From contig NZ_JADEWG010000020.1 of the NCBI RefSeq assembly GCF_015207735.1, positions 1 to 64,000 on the forward strand: DNA of 64,000 bases. The letters run 5' to 3'. Positions 9,797 through 17,889 of the stretch are shown piece by piece. Each line of letters begins with the position of its first letter. The stretch's first letter is position 1. The position numbers and the translations under genes were made by a program. This stretch comes from [Phormidium] sp. LEGE 05292 (lineage in GTDB: Bacteria > Cyanobacteriota > Cyanobacteriia > Cyanobacteriales > Aerosakkonemataceae). The notes below the pieces were generated by a model. The model saw only the letters and a list, made by a program, of their open reading frames with translations, was not told the DNA's origin and searched no databases.

Positions 9797-11974
9797 TTAG
9801 TAAATGTAAGGTTTAGCTCGTTCGCAACGATTGAGTTTCCGTTTCAATGCTTCTAAAAGCAAAGCATCTTGATTAAAAGCACAAGCGTAATACTCACCAT
9901 CAGCATCAGTAAGCTGATACAAGCCAAAGTTTGGGCTGAGATGAAGAATATTTCTTACATCCCAAATTGTGGGATGTCTTGGAGATAAGGGAACAAGAAA
10001 AGCCAGTAATTTTTGGCTATTGAGATATTTCCTCAGTTGGGGACTTTGGGGATGTCCTTCGATACTTACCTCATCAATCAGAGTTAAGGTACATAATTTG
10101 AGTTTATCTGTATCCCAATCGCAATCAAGTTCGATATCATCATATCTTTTGTCTGACCAGGATTGAATTTTTAAGTAAATTTGGATGTAGCGATCGGGAA
10201 ATTCAGTTTCAGGACGGCTAAATTTTGCTGCTTCTTCTAAAAATGTTTGACGTTGAATAACTTCAACTTCTGCATAAGGAAGGAGTCGCAGCAAATCATA
10301 GGTATAAAAACGTGACTTATCAGGTTCCCAAACAGCCGCTTGCAAATCAGAACTACCACGAAAGCGCAATAATTCTTGTTGAATGGCTTGACCTGTTCCT
10401 GTTTTGTCTTGACTCAAACACCACCACTGTCCGTGTTTTTTATCTAGTTGTTCGCCATAAATTTGTCGGAGATCTTCAGTGATGCGATCGCGCAACGCCT
10501 GAGTTACTGCTAAACGTTCCTTTTTTTCCCATCCTTGGGAAGTTTTTCCACCAGTAATACTGAATAACATCCCTTGCACTTGTAAAGCACCCCAATAGCT
10601 GCGATATTGTTCGTACTCTTGGGGAGGATTGAAAACTTTCTCGATAATTTCTTCTCTAAAATGAGTGCGATCGACTTCTTTTCCTTCTCCTATAAGTTTT
10701 CGTAACTGAGGAACTATCCAGCGCATCCAACCAGGAATTAAAGCAAAAGCCTTGTAAAAGTTAAATCCTTCGTGACGACCTAAACGACCTAAGCGTTGAA
10801 CAAAAGTAGCGGAATCACTTGCTTCAAAAATCAGCAGGTGAATATCAAAATCTACCCCCACATCAACGGCTGAAGTTGCCACAATCAAAACAGATTTGTT
10901 AGCTCTTTCTAATTTTTCTCGCGTAATTTCTCGTTCTTGGCGGTCAACGCGACCACTAATTTCTTCAACAATGACCTCATCTCCTAAAGAGTTTTGTAGT
11001 TGACTTACTACTCGGTTAACCAAAGCTACAGAATTCAGAATTATTAACCCCCGTCCTCGCTTTTTTTCTTGCTGAAGAATGTCTTTAATTAGCTTTGTCT
11101 GTTCCTTCAACCAAGCTAGAGAATCTGTTTCTTTCAATTCAACAAATTCTAGTTCAACAGGTTGAGAAATTTGGCGATATCCATCACAAGCTTGACTCGC
11201 ATAAGATCCCGATATCTCCTGAACTCGAAACTCAGCTTCTTTGAGCTTGGCAATAAATTTAGGTTTAGGAGTGGCTGAGGTAAATAGAATCTTTAGAGGG
11301 TTATTCTTTTGTCGGGTATTACGAATCAAAATTAAACTATTGAGAATTGCTGTTTCCTGGTGTTCGCTAAAGATATGAAACTCATCACAGATGTAGAGGT
11401 GAGGATATTGCGCTAGGGCAAAAGGCAGTAAACCTTGCTCAGTCGCTGGATTGTAATACTGAAAGTGAAGAATAAGGTGAAAGATATCAGGGTTAGTGAG
11501 AATGAAATGATTCTTTTTTAGCGATCGCAGCAATTCTTTAAACTTATTTCCTTTCAGAGCTTTTTTTACTCTTTTGGCTAACTCAACACCATAAAGATTA
11601 TCAACCCGCTTTCTGCTAGCTGAACCAAACCATCGCAAATACTTCTTTTTAATCTGATTTTCTTGGTCTGCAATGAGTTCAATAGTTGGGTACAGTGCAA
11701 CAATACGAAATTTAGGATCGAGCAATCCTAGTAAGTAAGCAGCTAGAGATTTTCCACCTCCAGTTGCACATTTATTAAAGATGATCTCTACTTCACTTGA
11801 GAGCAAATGCGCGTAAGTTTGCGCTTGGTGAGAGTAAAGAGGACAAGTTTGACCTTTTAACGGAGATGCTTCGGTTTGTTGTTCGACAACACGACAAACG
11901 CGATCGCACCCCAATGGACAACTGCCAACACCCGCATTAAGCTGGGAGTATAGGGAACGTAGATGAAGTTTCAT
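9797..11974 (-). CDS. cas3: Cas3' (Cas3d) helicase, type I-D
   Basis: This 725-aa superfamily 2 helicase lacks an HD nuclease domain, as expected for I-D. The motifs are clear: Walker A ATGGGKS (residues 70-76), DEAH-type box YICDEFH, motif III TSATPKPKF, and motif VI QRLGRLGRHEG. It unwinds target DNA while the HD domain of Cas10d cuts. The first 45 residues contain four Cys (19, 23, 27, 44), which could bind a metal. It is the first core gene of the leftward cas operon. A 187-nt gap with a stable hairpin separates it from the small gene upstream. Confidence 0.95.
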   Translation of the reverse strand: MKLHLRSLYSQLNAGVGSCPLGCDRVCRVVEQQTEASPLKGQTCPLYSHQAQTYAHLLSSEVEIIFNKCATGGGKSLAAYLLGLLDPKFRIVALYPTIELIADQENQIKKKYLRWFGSASRKRVDNLYGVELAKRVKKALKGNKFKELLRSLKKNHFILTNPDIFHLILHFQYYNPATEQGLLPFALAQYPHLYICDEFHIFSEHQETAILNSLILIRNTRQKNNPLKILFTSATPKPKFIAKLKEAEFRVQEISGSYASQACDGYRQISQPVELEFVELKETDSLAWLKEQTKLIKDILQQEKKRGRGLIILNSVALVNRVVSQLQNSLGDEVIVEEISGRVDRQEREITREKLERANKSVLIVATSAVDVGVDFDIHLLIFEASDSATFVQRLGRLGRHEGFNFYKAFALIPGWMRWIVPQLRKLIGEGKEVDRTHFREEIIEKVFNPPQEYEQYRSYWGALQVQGMLFSITGGKTSQGWEKKERLAVTQALRDRITEDLRQIYGEQLDKKHGQWWCLSQDKTGTGQAIQQELLRFRGSSDLQAAVWEPDKSRFYTYDLLRLLPYAEVEVIQRQTFLEEAAKFSRPETEFPDRYIQIYLKIQSWSDKRYDDIELDCDWDTDKLKLCTLTLIDEVSIEGHPQSPQLRKYLNSQKLLAFLVPLSPRHPTIWDVRNILHLSPNFGLYQLTDADGEYYACAFNQDALLLEALKRKLNRCERAKPYIY

Positions 11975-12104
11975 TATTACATCGCTGTGTTCGATATTCT
12001 CAGACTAAGACTCACTTCTCAAAAGTCGTAGTCAAATTTTGACAACATCTCAGTTGAGGGGTAAGGAGTCCTTTAGATATTGGATTTTCTGAAGTAATTT
12101 GCCG

Positions 12105-12132
12105 GGTGGGTTACAGCTGTGCCTAACCCACC
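12105..12132. repeat. Hairpin GGTGGGTTA / TAACCCACC
   Basis: Perfect 9-bp arms (12105-12113 and 12124-12132) enclose a 10-nt loop. There is no T-tract on either side. Short GGGTTA...TAACCC hairpins of this type are scattered in cyanobacterial genomes as interspersed repeats. This one could also shape the transcript between the small gene at 12161 and cas3'. Confidence 0.6.
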
Positions 12133-12160
12133 GACCGCTATGTCGTGGCAAGTTCAAGAG

Positions 12161-12448
12161 TCACACCGAGGTATAACTCATAGGCGAAAATGCTACATTT
12201 AACAAATAAGGCTGACCTTGCTTACCTCGACGGGAAATGGTAAAAATCAAATTGCCGTGCCAATAGGGAATAGTAAAGCGACCTTCTTTAACACGCTCTA
12301 GAACATCATTGGGTGCAATTTCTTGGCGAGTAAGTAGTCTAATCAGATGGCTAGTATCGGTGGTTGTTAGATTCTCAGCACACGGAGATTGATATTGAGC
12401 TAGGTTCAGGTGAGATTGGCTGTTGCTCGGACTATAATGTTTTGACAT
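12161..12448 (-). CDS. Small unknown protein upstream of the cas operon
   Basis: This is a 95-aa protein of no family I recognise. I place the start at 12448 because AGGAGG (12458-12463) lies 9 nt upstream. An in-frame ATG at 12502 would add 18 residues with no ribosome binding site. The N-terminal third is rich in Ser, Asn and Gln. The rest (IRLLTRQEIAPNDVLERVKEGRFTI as two short segments, then YWHGNLIFTISRRG) looks like a compact alpha/beta domain. It is cotranscribed in direction with the cas genes and lies just downstream of the putative cas promoter at 12585-12614, so it may be the first gene of the operon. Function is unknown; an accessory or regulatory role is only a guess. Confidence 0.6.
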   Translation of the reverse strand: MSKHYSPSNSQSHLNLAQYQSPCAENLTTTDTSHLIRLLTRQEIAPNDVLERVKEGRFTIPYWHGNLIFTISRRGKQGQPYLLNVAFSPMSYTSV

Positions 12449-12584
12449 GGGAAGTAACCTCCTGTAAATAAACATCAAATTGTGAGGCAGCACGATTCCC
12501 ATTAATGATGCTGCCTAGCGATTGGTTACACGAAAGAGCGTCATAGGAACTGGAATTTCCTGTGGCGCTATTCGCTTTCTATAT

Positions 12585-12614
12585 AGAATACACGACTCAG
12601 CGCCTAATTGTCGA
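12585..12614 (-). promoter_or_regulatory. Putative leftward promoter for the small gene and cas operon
   Basis: On the minus strand TCGACA (12614-12609, five of six matches to TTGACA) is followed after 18 nt by TATTCT (12590-12585). Transcription would start near 12578, about 130 nt before the ATG at 12448. The -35 box overlaps the outer end of the left arm of the inverted repeat at 12611-12634, so anything bound there should affect initiation. Confidence 0.45.
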
Positions 12615-12678
12615 TAGCTGATATAAATATATCACTACCAAAAATTTTGAGTGCTGATATATGTATATCAGCTATCGA
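12611..12678. promoter_or_regulatory. 24-bp-arm inverted repeat, likely cas operator
   Basis: The arms 12611-12634 and 12655-12678 are complementary at 23 of 24 positions and are separated by 20 nt. Each arm contains a near-palindromic core (GATATAAATATATC and GATATATGTATATC) followed by an AGCTATCGA-type end. The element sits between the leftward cas promoter and the rightward WYL gene. A WYL protein is known to repress the I-D cas operon in Synechocystis (Sll7009), so this is the natural candidate binding site. The same arms are the partial targets of the degenerate guide at 12757. Confidence 0.6.
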
Positions 12679-12718
12679 CTTGCGCTATTCTTTAATAGTG
12701 GGGCAGAATATCTAGCTA

Positions 12719-12790
12719 TAGCTAATGAAATGAATCCTGTTTGACGGGATTGAAATCTGATGTATCTTTATCGATATCGGCGCAATTCTC
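12719..12790 (+). ncRNA. Degenerate CRISPR repeat with pseudo-spacer (CreR-like guide)
   Basis: On the + strand AATGAATCCT (12729-12738) and GGGATTGAAA (12746-12755) are exact matches to the crRNA-sense repeat, with a 7-nt instead of 6-nt loop. The hairpin and the handle (ATTGAAAT against ATTGAAAC) are kept, while the 5' third is not. A transcript could be cut by Cas6 and loaded. The following bases from 12757 (CTGATGTATCTTTATC) match 12654-12669 at 13 of 16 positions next to GTG. They match the minus strand from 12635 at 12 of 16 next to GTA. Cas-regulating RNAs of this design are known in other CRISPR types. The RNA itself, its promoter and its 3' end are not shown by the sequence. Confidence 0.55.
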
Positions 12791-12845
12791 CCCACAGGCA
12801 TTATTCAGGAGGTAATTTGGAACAGATCACACTCCTTCGGAACTC

Positions 12846-13826
12846 ATGCCTTTAAGAACTGACTGTAGTTACAACCAAATCGCCTTTACCCTAGAAATCC
12901 TCAAACTCCTTGCAGAGAAACCAAGAAAGCGTGACGAGTTAGCAAATCTTCTCTCAGAATTTTTAGAACAGCACGGCAAACCATCAGAAGATGTGCTGCA
13001 AAAGCTCACCCGCACCATTCGCCAATTGAGAGACTCTGGCTTTGAGATCAAAAGCGCTCCTCATCATCCTTATGAGCTAGTAGAATCTAACTTTCCCGTC
13101 CTTCTCTCAACCGAACAACGCCAAGCGCTCAAAATGGCAGCCGACTTTTTGGACGGCATGGGATTTTCTGCTCAAGCTAGTCAAATTAACCGTATCGGTC
13201 AACTTACCCAAGCCGATCGATCCAACAACGTTAAAGTAGACTTTAGTCCTCCTGTTGACTATGGTGAAAACAAACTTGAAGCTATTATTCGCCAACTTCA
13301 AGAGCGATTTAAACAACAGTGCCGCTACACTATCCGCTATCAAAACCCTAAAGGAGAAGAAAGAACTTGGGATTTAGATCGTTCAGAATTGCGACTGCAT
13401 GATGGTACTTTATATCTATTTGCTTTTGTTCCTGACAAACCTTTCCCCAACATCAAGAAAATATCTAATTTCGATAAAAACTCTCTTTTTCGTGTAGACC
13501 GTATTATAAGTGTTGGTGCTGCCTCTAATATATCTTGGGTTTTTACTTTTCCAACTCTAAAAATTCGCTACCGCTTGAGCGGTCAACTTGCAAGCTATAG
13601 ACCCCGCCGAAGTCACGAGCAAGTACTGTATCGAGATCCCCAAGGTAAATTCGTGGATATTTTAACCGAAGAAGATTACCTCTTTTGGTTTCGCCAGAGA
13701 ATTCTTAGATACGGTGCTAACGCTAAAGTCATGGAACCCGATTGGTTGGCTAGTGAACTTGAAAACGAGTTTAAACAAGCCTATCTCAACTATTGCCAAA
13801 ATTCTTCTGAACAAACAAATTGCTAA
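12846..13826 (+). CDS. WYL-domain transcriptional regulator of the CRISPR locus
   Basis: This 326-aa protein has an N-terminal winged-helix region (about residues 10-75: LEILKLLAEKPRKRDELANL), a helical linker and a WYL domain (about 150-235). The domain carries RLHDGTLYLFAFVPD, with LYLF in place of WYL, and FRVDRI, followed by a C-terminal WCX-like region. WYL proteins bind nucleic acids or nucleotides and commonly regulate defence loci; in Synechocystis a WYL protein represses the I-D cas genes. It is divergent from the cas operon across the inverted repeat. AGGAGG lies 33 nt upstream of the ATG, too far for this start, and no earlier in-frame start exists. Confidence 0.85.
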   Translation: MPLRTDCSYNQIAFTLEILKLLAEKPRKRDELANLLSEFLEQHGKPSEDVLQKLTRTIRQLRDSGFEIKSAPHHPYELVESNFPVLLSTEQRQALKMAADFLDGMGFSAQASQINRIGQLTQADRSNNVKVDFSPPVDYGENKLEAIIRQLQERFKQQCRYTIRYQNPKGEERTWDLDRSELRLHDGTLYLFAFVPDKPFPNIKKISNFDKNSLFRVDRIISVGAASNISWVFTFPTLKIRYRLSGQLASYRPRRSHEQVLYRDPQGKFVDILTEEDYLFWFRQRILRYGANAKVMEPDWLASELENEFKQAYLNYCQNSSEQTNC

Positions 13827-13886
13827 TAAATGTACGTTAGTTACCTTTCTTACACCATCAAAATTTAATAGCAAGATAGTTTGCGA

Positions 13887-14396
13887 TCATGAATTAATCC
13901 AATCATCAACATTTAAGTAACTTACACCCACAGCAGCAGCGGCTTGTTTGTCACTATCCATATCCCCAACAAATAATACATCGGTATAAAGTCCCTGAAA
14001 AGTTTCCATCAAATGTTGAAGCATTCCTGGCTCAGGCTTTCTGAAGGGTCTAAATTTAGAAAACTTTTCCCGATTGAGCGTGTCAAATGTACCATCTGCC
14101 CACAACTGATATAGAATTCTTCCTTCATAATCTGGGCAAAAACAGGCTACCTTAATTTGAGGAAGTAATCCAAAAACCTCCATAAATTCAGCCTTAGCTG
14201 TATTTAGCGATTTATGTCCTTTTGAGATACCTGCTTGATTAGATGCGATCGCTAAAATATCTGCTGCTTCTACATGAGAATACAAGCGCTCTTTAACTCC
14301 AGAAATTAAACATTGATCGTTAAAGCTAGGAAATTTGGAGCCAGAAATACTTTGAACCAGAGTTCCATCTTTGTCCAAAATTACCAAGTTACTCAT
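13887..14396 (-). CDS. HAD-superfamily phosphatase
   Basis: This 169-aa protein has the HAD motifs: DKDGTLV at residues 8-14 (nucleophile D8, acid D10), a Ser/Thr-type motif II near ASNQAGISKG, Lys in RKPEPGM, and acidic motif IV in VGDMDSDKQAAAAVG. The order and length fit the DDDD/HisB-GmhB-type small-molecule or polynucleotide 3'-phosphatases. The substrate cannot be read from the sequence. It is convergent with the WYL gene (60 nt apart) and probably not part of the CRISPR system. Confidence 0.85.
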   Translation of the reverse strand: MSNLVILDKDGTLVQSISGSKFPSFNDQCLISGVKERLYSHVEAADILAIASNQAGISKGHKSLNTAKAEFMEVFGLLPQIKVACFCPDYEGRILYQLWADGTFDTLNREKFSKFRPFRKPEPGMLQHLMETFQGLYTDVLFVGDMDSDKQAAAAVGVSYLNVDDWINS

Positions 14397-14551
14397 GTTA
14401 ATTTTCTAAAATTCCTCCTAAAAATAAATAAATTTATAGATAAAAAATTTTTATTGCTATTTTCTAAGGATTGCTTAAAAAGTTAATATTTTTATTACAC
14501 ACCTCTGCATTTTAAGATAAGGAAATGATACAGCTTCAACCTACAAGAATA

Positions 14552-15157
14552 CTACCTTTGAGCCTCTCGGTTTGATTCAGAAGCATCGAAGGGGAACTGA
14601 GACGATCGCACCTCCCACAATTGAGTCTCCTGCCAATGAGTGCCATTATCCTTAGTTAAAACAGAAGCCAACTTAATTAGTTCTTCATCGTTCGGAAATT
14701 CACCAGAATAAATAGCTTCTAACCGTTCCACTTCTAACCCAGCTTCAGTAGCCAAAGTCGAAAGTACTAATTGTTTGAGCAACCCCGGACGATTTTTGAT
14801 TTCTAAGTCAATTAAGGTAGCGATCGTTGGTTTCCTCTGGCCCAACTGATAGCGACCCGTTTGCGGGTCAAGAACCTCAGCCGCAATATCAGAAAGCTCA
14901 TCTTCCGTGAATGGCTGATTTGTCACCGGATGAAGCACAAACTTTAATTTGGCAAGTACAACCACTGTATTGTGAGCCGGAATTCGGATACCTCGTTCAA
15001 AATCACTCATAGTGCCACGGCTGATCGTATAGCGCCCTTGGTAAAGTTCGCCAGTTAACTTTTCGATATCACGTACAGTCCAGCCACGCTCTTCTCGCGC
15101 CTTTTTAACAACTGCTCCTAGTATTTTTATCCCACGGTTCGTCCAGAATTTAGTCAA
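14552..15157 (-). CDS. XRE-family HTH regulator, probable island repressor
   Basis: This 201-aa protein has an N-terminal helix-turn-helix (about residues 14-70: VVKKAREERGWTVRDIEKLTG, then SRGTMSDFERGIRIPAHNT) of the XRE/Cro-C1 class. A C-terminal region of about 100 residues is of unknown fold. It is divergent from the rightward island operon. The spacer between them contains a strong promoter overlapped by TTTGGACAAA repeats, the usual arrangement for a repressor that controls an accessory element and itself. The 155 nt between this gene and the HAD gene is AT-rich, with no further gene seen. Confidence 0.8.
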   Translation of the reverse strand: MTKFWTNRGIKILGAVVKKAREERGWTVRDIEKLTGELYQGRYTISRGTMSDFERGIRIPAHNTVVVLAKLKFVLHPVTNQPFTEDELSDIAAEVLDPQTGRYQLGQRKPTIATLIDLEIKNRPGLLKQLVLSTLATEAGLEVERLEAIYSGEFPNDEELIKLASVLTKDNGTHWQETQLWEVRSSQFPFDASESNREAQR

Positions 15158-15253
15158 ATCAAATTTAGCTAATTGAGTACAGCCATTTCACCAACCAACA
15201 AAACAATTATGGCTATGCGTATGACTCCATTTAGCAATTAGCACGTCAAAATT

Positions 15254-15296
15254 TTTGGACAAACCCCTTGTCAAAGAATTTGGACAAAAGTATAGT
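15254..15296 (+). promoter_or_regulatory. Island promoter with TTTGGACAAA operator repeats
   Basis: TTGTCA (15268-15273) and TATAGT (15291-15296) are separated by exactly 17 nt, a good sigma-70-type promoter with a start near 15303. TTTGGACAAA occurs at 15254-15263 and again at 15279-15288, the latter inside the promoter spacer. Between them CTTGTCAAAG is a near copy in the opposite sense. A protein bound here would block the promoter. The divergent XRE protein is the obvious candidate. Confidence 0.65.
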
Positions 15297-15330
15297 GATA
15301 AACATCAGCCATCAGCAGCCGCCATGAGAT

Positions 15331-16644
15331 ATGCACGATGCACTAGCAAACATGATTCCTCATACGGTTCAACCACCGTGCAGTCTCTCCATGCTTGGGC
15401 AACAGCACCAAAATCAGTGCTGCCAGAGAACGCCCCCACAGCTGGCTACTTATGTGGAGGTGGCGGCATTTTCAGTGCAGGCTTCTGCATCGCATTTGGG
15501 TAATGGAGTGCCTTGTTTGCTGGCAACTGCCATTGCTAATGCAATTAAACCTTTACTCACTAAATCCAGCCAGGAGGAATCAACTCATGCCTCAGAGCAA
15601 ATTCTTTTATCGAAGGAAGTAGAAGTGGCTCCTCTAATCTCAGAGGAGCCAACTTCAAATAAAACAAAAAAACCAACCAATACATTAACCCAAAATCAAG
15701 CCAATGGGAGCATTACTATGCCATCAACTACACAATTACAAGCAACGAATCTACTCCAAGACTTCTCCTTCACAGATTCGACAACCAACGATATCGTTGA
15801 GTTAGCTAAAGAAGTCATACAATTGGGAAACTCTCATACTGAATCTTTTGCTTACCTCAAAGAACAAGCACTAGAACTCGGTGAAAAACTCAGACAATTA
15901 GAAACAGCATTAGGCGAAACCGAATTTAAAAAACTACTCAAACACTGTTTTCCCAAAGAATTAGTACGTTACTTTCGCAATCTAACTGCTCAAGCCAAAC
16001 TGATAGCGAAATTCCCTAACTTACAACAACATATTTTGAATCTGCCCATTTGTCATGCTGCATTATTGTTAGCTGGTAGTGAAAGTCAAGTAGAATCAAT
16101 CCTCACCAGTCCAACCAAATGGACGATTTCGCTAATCAAAGAAAGATTAGCATCAACTAACGAACAAGCGATTGAAGCTACACTAACACCAGGCAGTCCA
16201 GTTGTCTTCCTCAACAAAATTGGATTGTTACTTAGTGAAGAAAACAAATTGCTGTCAATTCGTAGCTTTGGCGATGGAGAAATCTACCAGCAATCAGTTG
16301 AAGATGTTCGTGCTTTAGACAAAGATACTTTCGATGAATTCCTCAATCTGTTAGCTACAATTGCTGGATTAAACGAACAACTAAATGAAGCATTGTTAGC
16401 CAATGACGAACGTACTCGTAACGATATCGAAGCCAAACTAAGAAAGCTAACAAAATGCAAGCGTTCGCTGATGAATCAATCAGCATTAACTGATGAAAAT
16501 ATTAGCTGCTTAACAGCAGCAATTGATAAAAGTTTGTCCTTACGCTGCCTAGCCCAAGAAGACATTAACCGTGCCTTTCGCATCTACAATATTACCGATA
16601 CTGATGCCGTACTAACCAAAGCCAATTTATTAGCACGCCTGTGA
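15331..16644 (+). CDS. Unknown island protein, first large gene
   Basis: This is a 437-aa ORF. From about residue 130 (ATG at 15718, with GGGAG upstream) the sequence is clearly protein-like, with helical segments (LKEQALELGEKLRQLETALG, RYFRNLTAQAKLIAKFPNL) that weakly resemble plasmid-type DUF3102 proteins. A later beta-rich part (LTPGSPVVFLNKIGLLL) follows. Residues 1-85 are rich in Cys, His and Pro and may be non-coding, so 15718 is an alternative start; the ATG at 15331 is only 28 nt from the predicted transcription start. The frame continues past the single TGA at 16642-16644 straight into the next ORF, so the two may be one broken gene. Function is not recognised. Confidence 0.65.
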   Translation: MHDALANMIPHTVQPPCSLSMLGQQHQNQCCQRTPPQLATYVEVAAFSVQASASHLGNGVPCLLATAIANAIKPLLTKSSQEESTHASEQILLSKEVEVAPLISEEPTSNKTKKPTNTLTQNQANGSITMPSTTQLQATNLLQDFSFTDSTTNDIVELAKEVIQLGNSHTESFAYLKEQALELGEKLRQLETALGETEFKKLLKHCFPKELVRYFRNLTAQAKLIAKFPNLQQHILNLPICHAALLLAGSESQVESILTSPTKWTISLIKERLASTNEQAIEATLTPGSPVVFLNKIGLLLSEENKLLSIRSFGDGEIYQQSVEDVRALDKDTFDEFLNLLATIAGLNEQLNEALLANDERTRNDIEAKLRKLTKCKRSLMNQSALTDENISCLTAAIDKSLSLRCLAQEDINRAFRIYNITDTDAVLTKANLLARL

Positions 16645-16683
16645 ATCAAAGATGAACTAAACCCCCAACCAACGATAGCCGAA

Positions 16684-17496
16684 TTGATTGTAGCGATCGC
16701 AACGTACTTGCACAAACCAACCACAAAACATGGTGGTGGTGGCATCCCCATTACTACCCGCGAGTATAACGAACTAATCGAACTCGTCCAACAACAAAAC
16801 CAAACTATTGCTGCACTAAAAACTGAAATTACAGAAGCTCAAGAAAACGCTGCACCAATAGACACCAATGCTATAGCTGACGAACTAACTACCCTGCGTC
16901 AAAAGCTAACTCAATACCAACAATTAATCGCTTCCCAAGAACAACAAATCAAAGCACTACAAGAACGAGTCGAATCTTCAACAACAACTAGTGAAACCGT
17001 AACAACAGACAATACTAATACCATTGAACCAGGAACAGTAGTGAAGATTGTCAAACATCCGATTCATGCCGGAAAACTTGGCTTATTCACTGGTGCAACC
17101 ATAGTTAATGATTGGCGATTTGCCGAACCAGTTGCAGTTGGTAAAATCGTGTTAATGCCGGACACTAAATGGCATTTTCCTTTGGAGATTAACAACTATA
17201 GTGAATGTATTGAACGCAGCAACCTAACGCTAGAACAATATCGTCAATTGGTCGAACTTGAATTAATTGCTGAGGAATGTAAAAAAGTAAAGGAAGAACT
17301 TAGTGGTAGTCAAGATGCCATTACAGAAACCGTCTATCAGCTAGGTAAATGTTTAGCTTTAGCCAACATTCCTGGGTGGGATGATTGCGGTAATTTCACT
17401 AATGAATATGGCAAAACTTTAACCGGAACAACTGCTTTGCGAACCTGCACTACAGCTATTACTCAACTGTTAGACGAACTGTGCTATCAATTTTAG
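16684..17496 (+). CDS. Unknown coiled-coil / SH3-like island protein
   Basis: This 270-aa ORF has a GGGG stretch, a coiled coil (about residues 28-95: LIELVQQQNQTIAALKTEI and Gln-rich heptads) and then a beta-rich segment (PGTVVKIVKHPIHAGKLGLF) resembling a KOW/SH3 barrel. The only available start is TTG at 16684, with no ribosome binding site. The open frame reaches back without interruption to the TGA of the preceding ORF, which is in the same frame. Either it uses a non-ATG start or it is the 3' part of one gene interrupted by that TGA. It has no recognised function. Confidence 0.6.
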   Translation: MIVAIATYLHKPTTKHGGGGIPITTREYNELIELVQQQNQTIAALKTEITEAQENAAPIDTNAIADELTTLRQKLTQYQQLIASQEQQIKALQERVESSTTTSETVTTDNTNTIEPGTVVKIVKHPIHAGKLGLFTGATIVNDWRFAEPVAVGKIVLMPDTKWHFPLEINNYSECIERSNLTLEQYRQLVELELIAEECKKVKEELSGSQDAITETVYQLGKCLALANIPGWDDCGNFTNEYGKTLTGTTALRTCTTAITQLLDELCYQF

Positions 17497-17504
17497 GAAA
17501 GAAA

Positions 17505-17858
17505 ATGACGCAATTACCATGTTGGTTCGATGAAAGAGCAACAACAGTAGCCAACGTTTTACTAGAACAAGGCTTTTGTTATTGTGGACTGGAAGAAGAA
17601 TTTTGCGTAATTGAAGAAAACCTCATAAATGCTGGCGATTGGAAAATTGGTGGCACTTATCAAGACATGGGAATTGATGCCATTTATGATGGTGCATTAT
17701 TTTGCTTAGACTTAACCGGAGCACCAGACGAATTAGATTTTGATACCGAACTAACTCGAATTAAACAACTAATAAAAACTACAGAAAAACAATTTGATTT
17801 AACTTTTGGAGGAGCAGGTATACAGCTAAGTTTGTTTGCAACAGAAGACCTCTCTTAA
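17505..17858 (+). CDS. Small unknown island protein
   Basis: This 117-aa acidic protein of unknown family has an N-terminal half with three Cys (LPCWFDER, GFCYCGLEEEFCVI) and later GGTYQDMGIDAIYDGALF. I chose the ATG at 17505 (GGAAAG 7-8 nt upstream) over an in-frame GTG at 17481 that would overlap the previous gene. It belongs to the rightward island operon, 8 nt after the previous stop. Confidence 0.6.
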   Translation: MTQLPCWFDERATTVANVLLEQGFCYCGLEEEFCVIEENLINAGDWKIGGTYQDMGIDAIYDGALFCLDLTGAPDELDFDTELTRIKQLIKTTEKQFDLTFGGAGIQLSLFATEDLS

Positions 17859-17889
17859 CTAAAAATTCTCTAAATATAGTAATACCAAA

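Noticed and set aside
12817-12855. 12-codon leader-peptide-like ORF (TTG start 4 nt after AGGAGG) overlapping the WYL start
   Set aside because: Spacing is too short and the start is TTG. It is interesting only if translation coupling to the WYL gene were shown.
15324-15503. 60-codon ORF ending in GYLCGGGGIFSAGFCIAFG, reminiscent of motif I of C5 DNA methyltransferases
   Set aside because: It stops immediately after the motif. No downstream methyltransferase motifs occur in any frame, and it overlaps the 437-aa ORF. It is probably chance or a tiny remnant.
15588-15623. 11-codon ORF (MPQSKFFYRRK) with AGGAGG upstream inside the first island gene
   Set aside because: It is too short to support and may be the chance result of a Gln/Glu-rich coding stretch.
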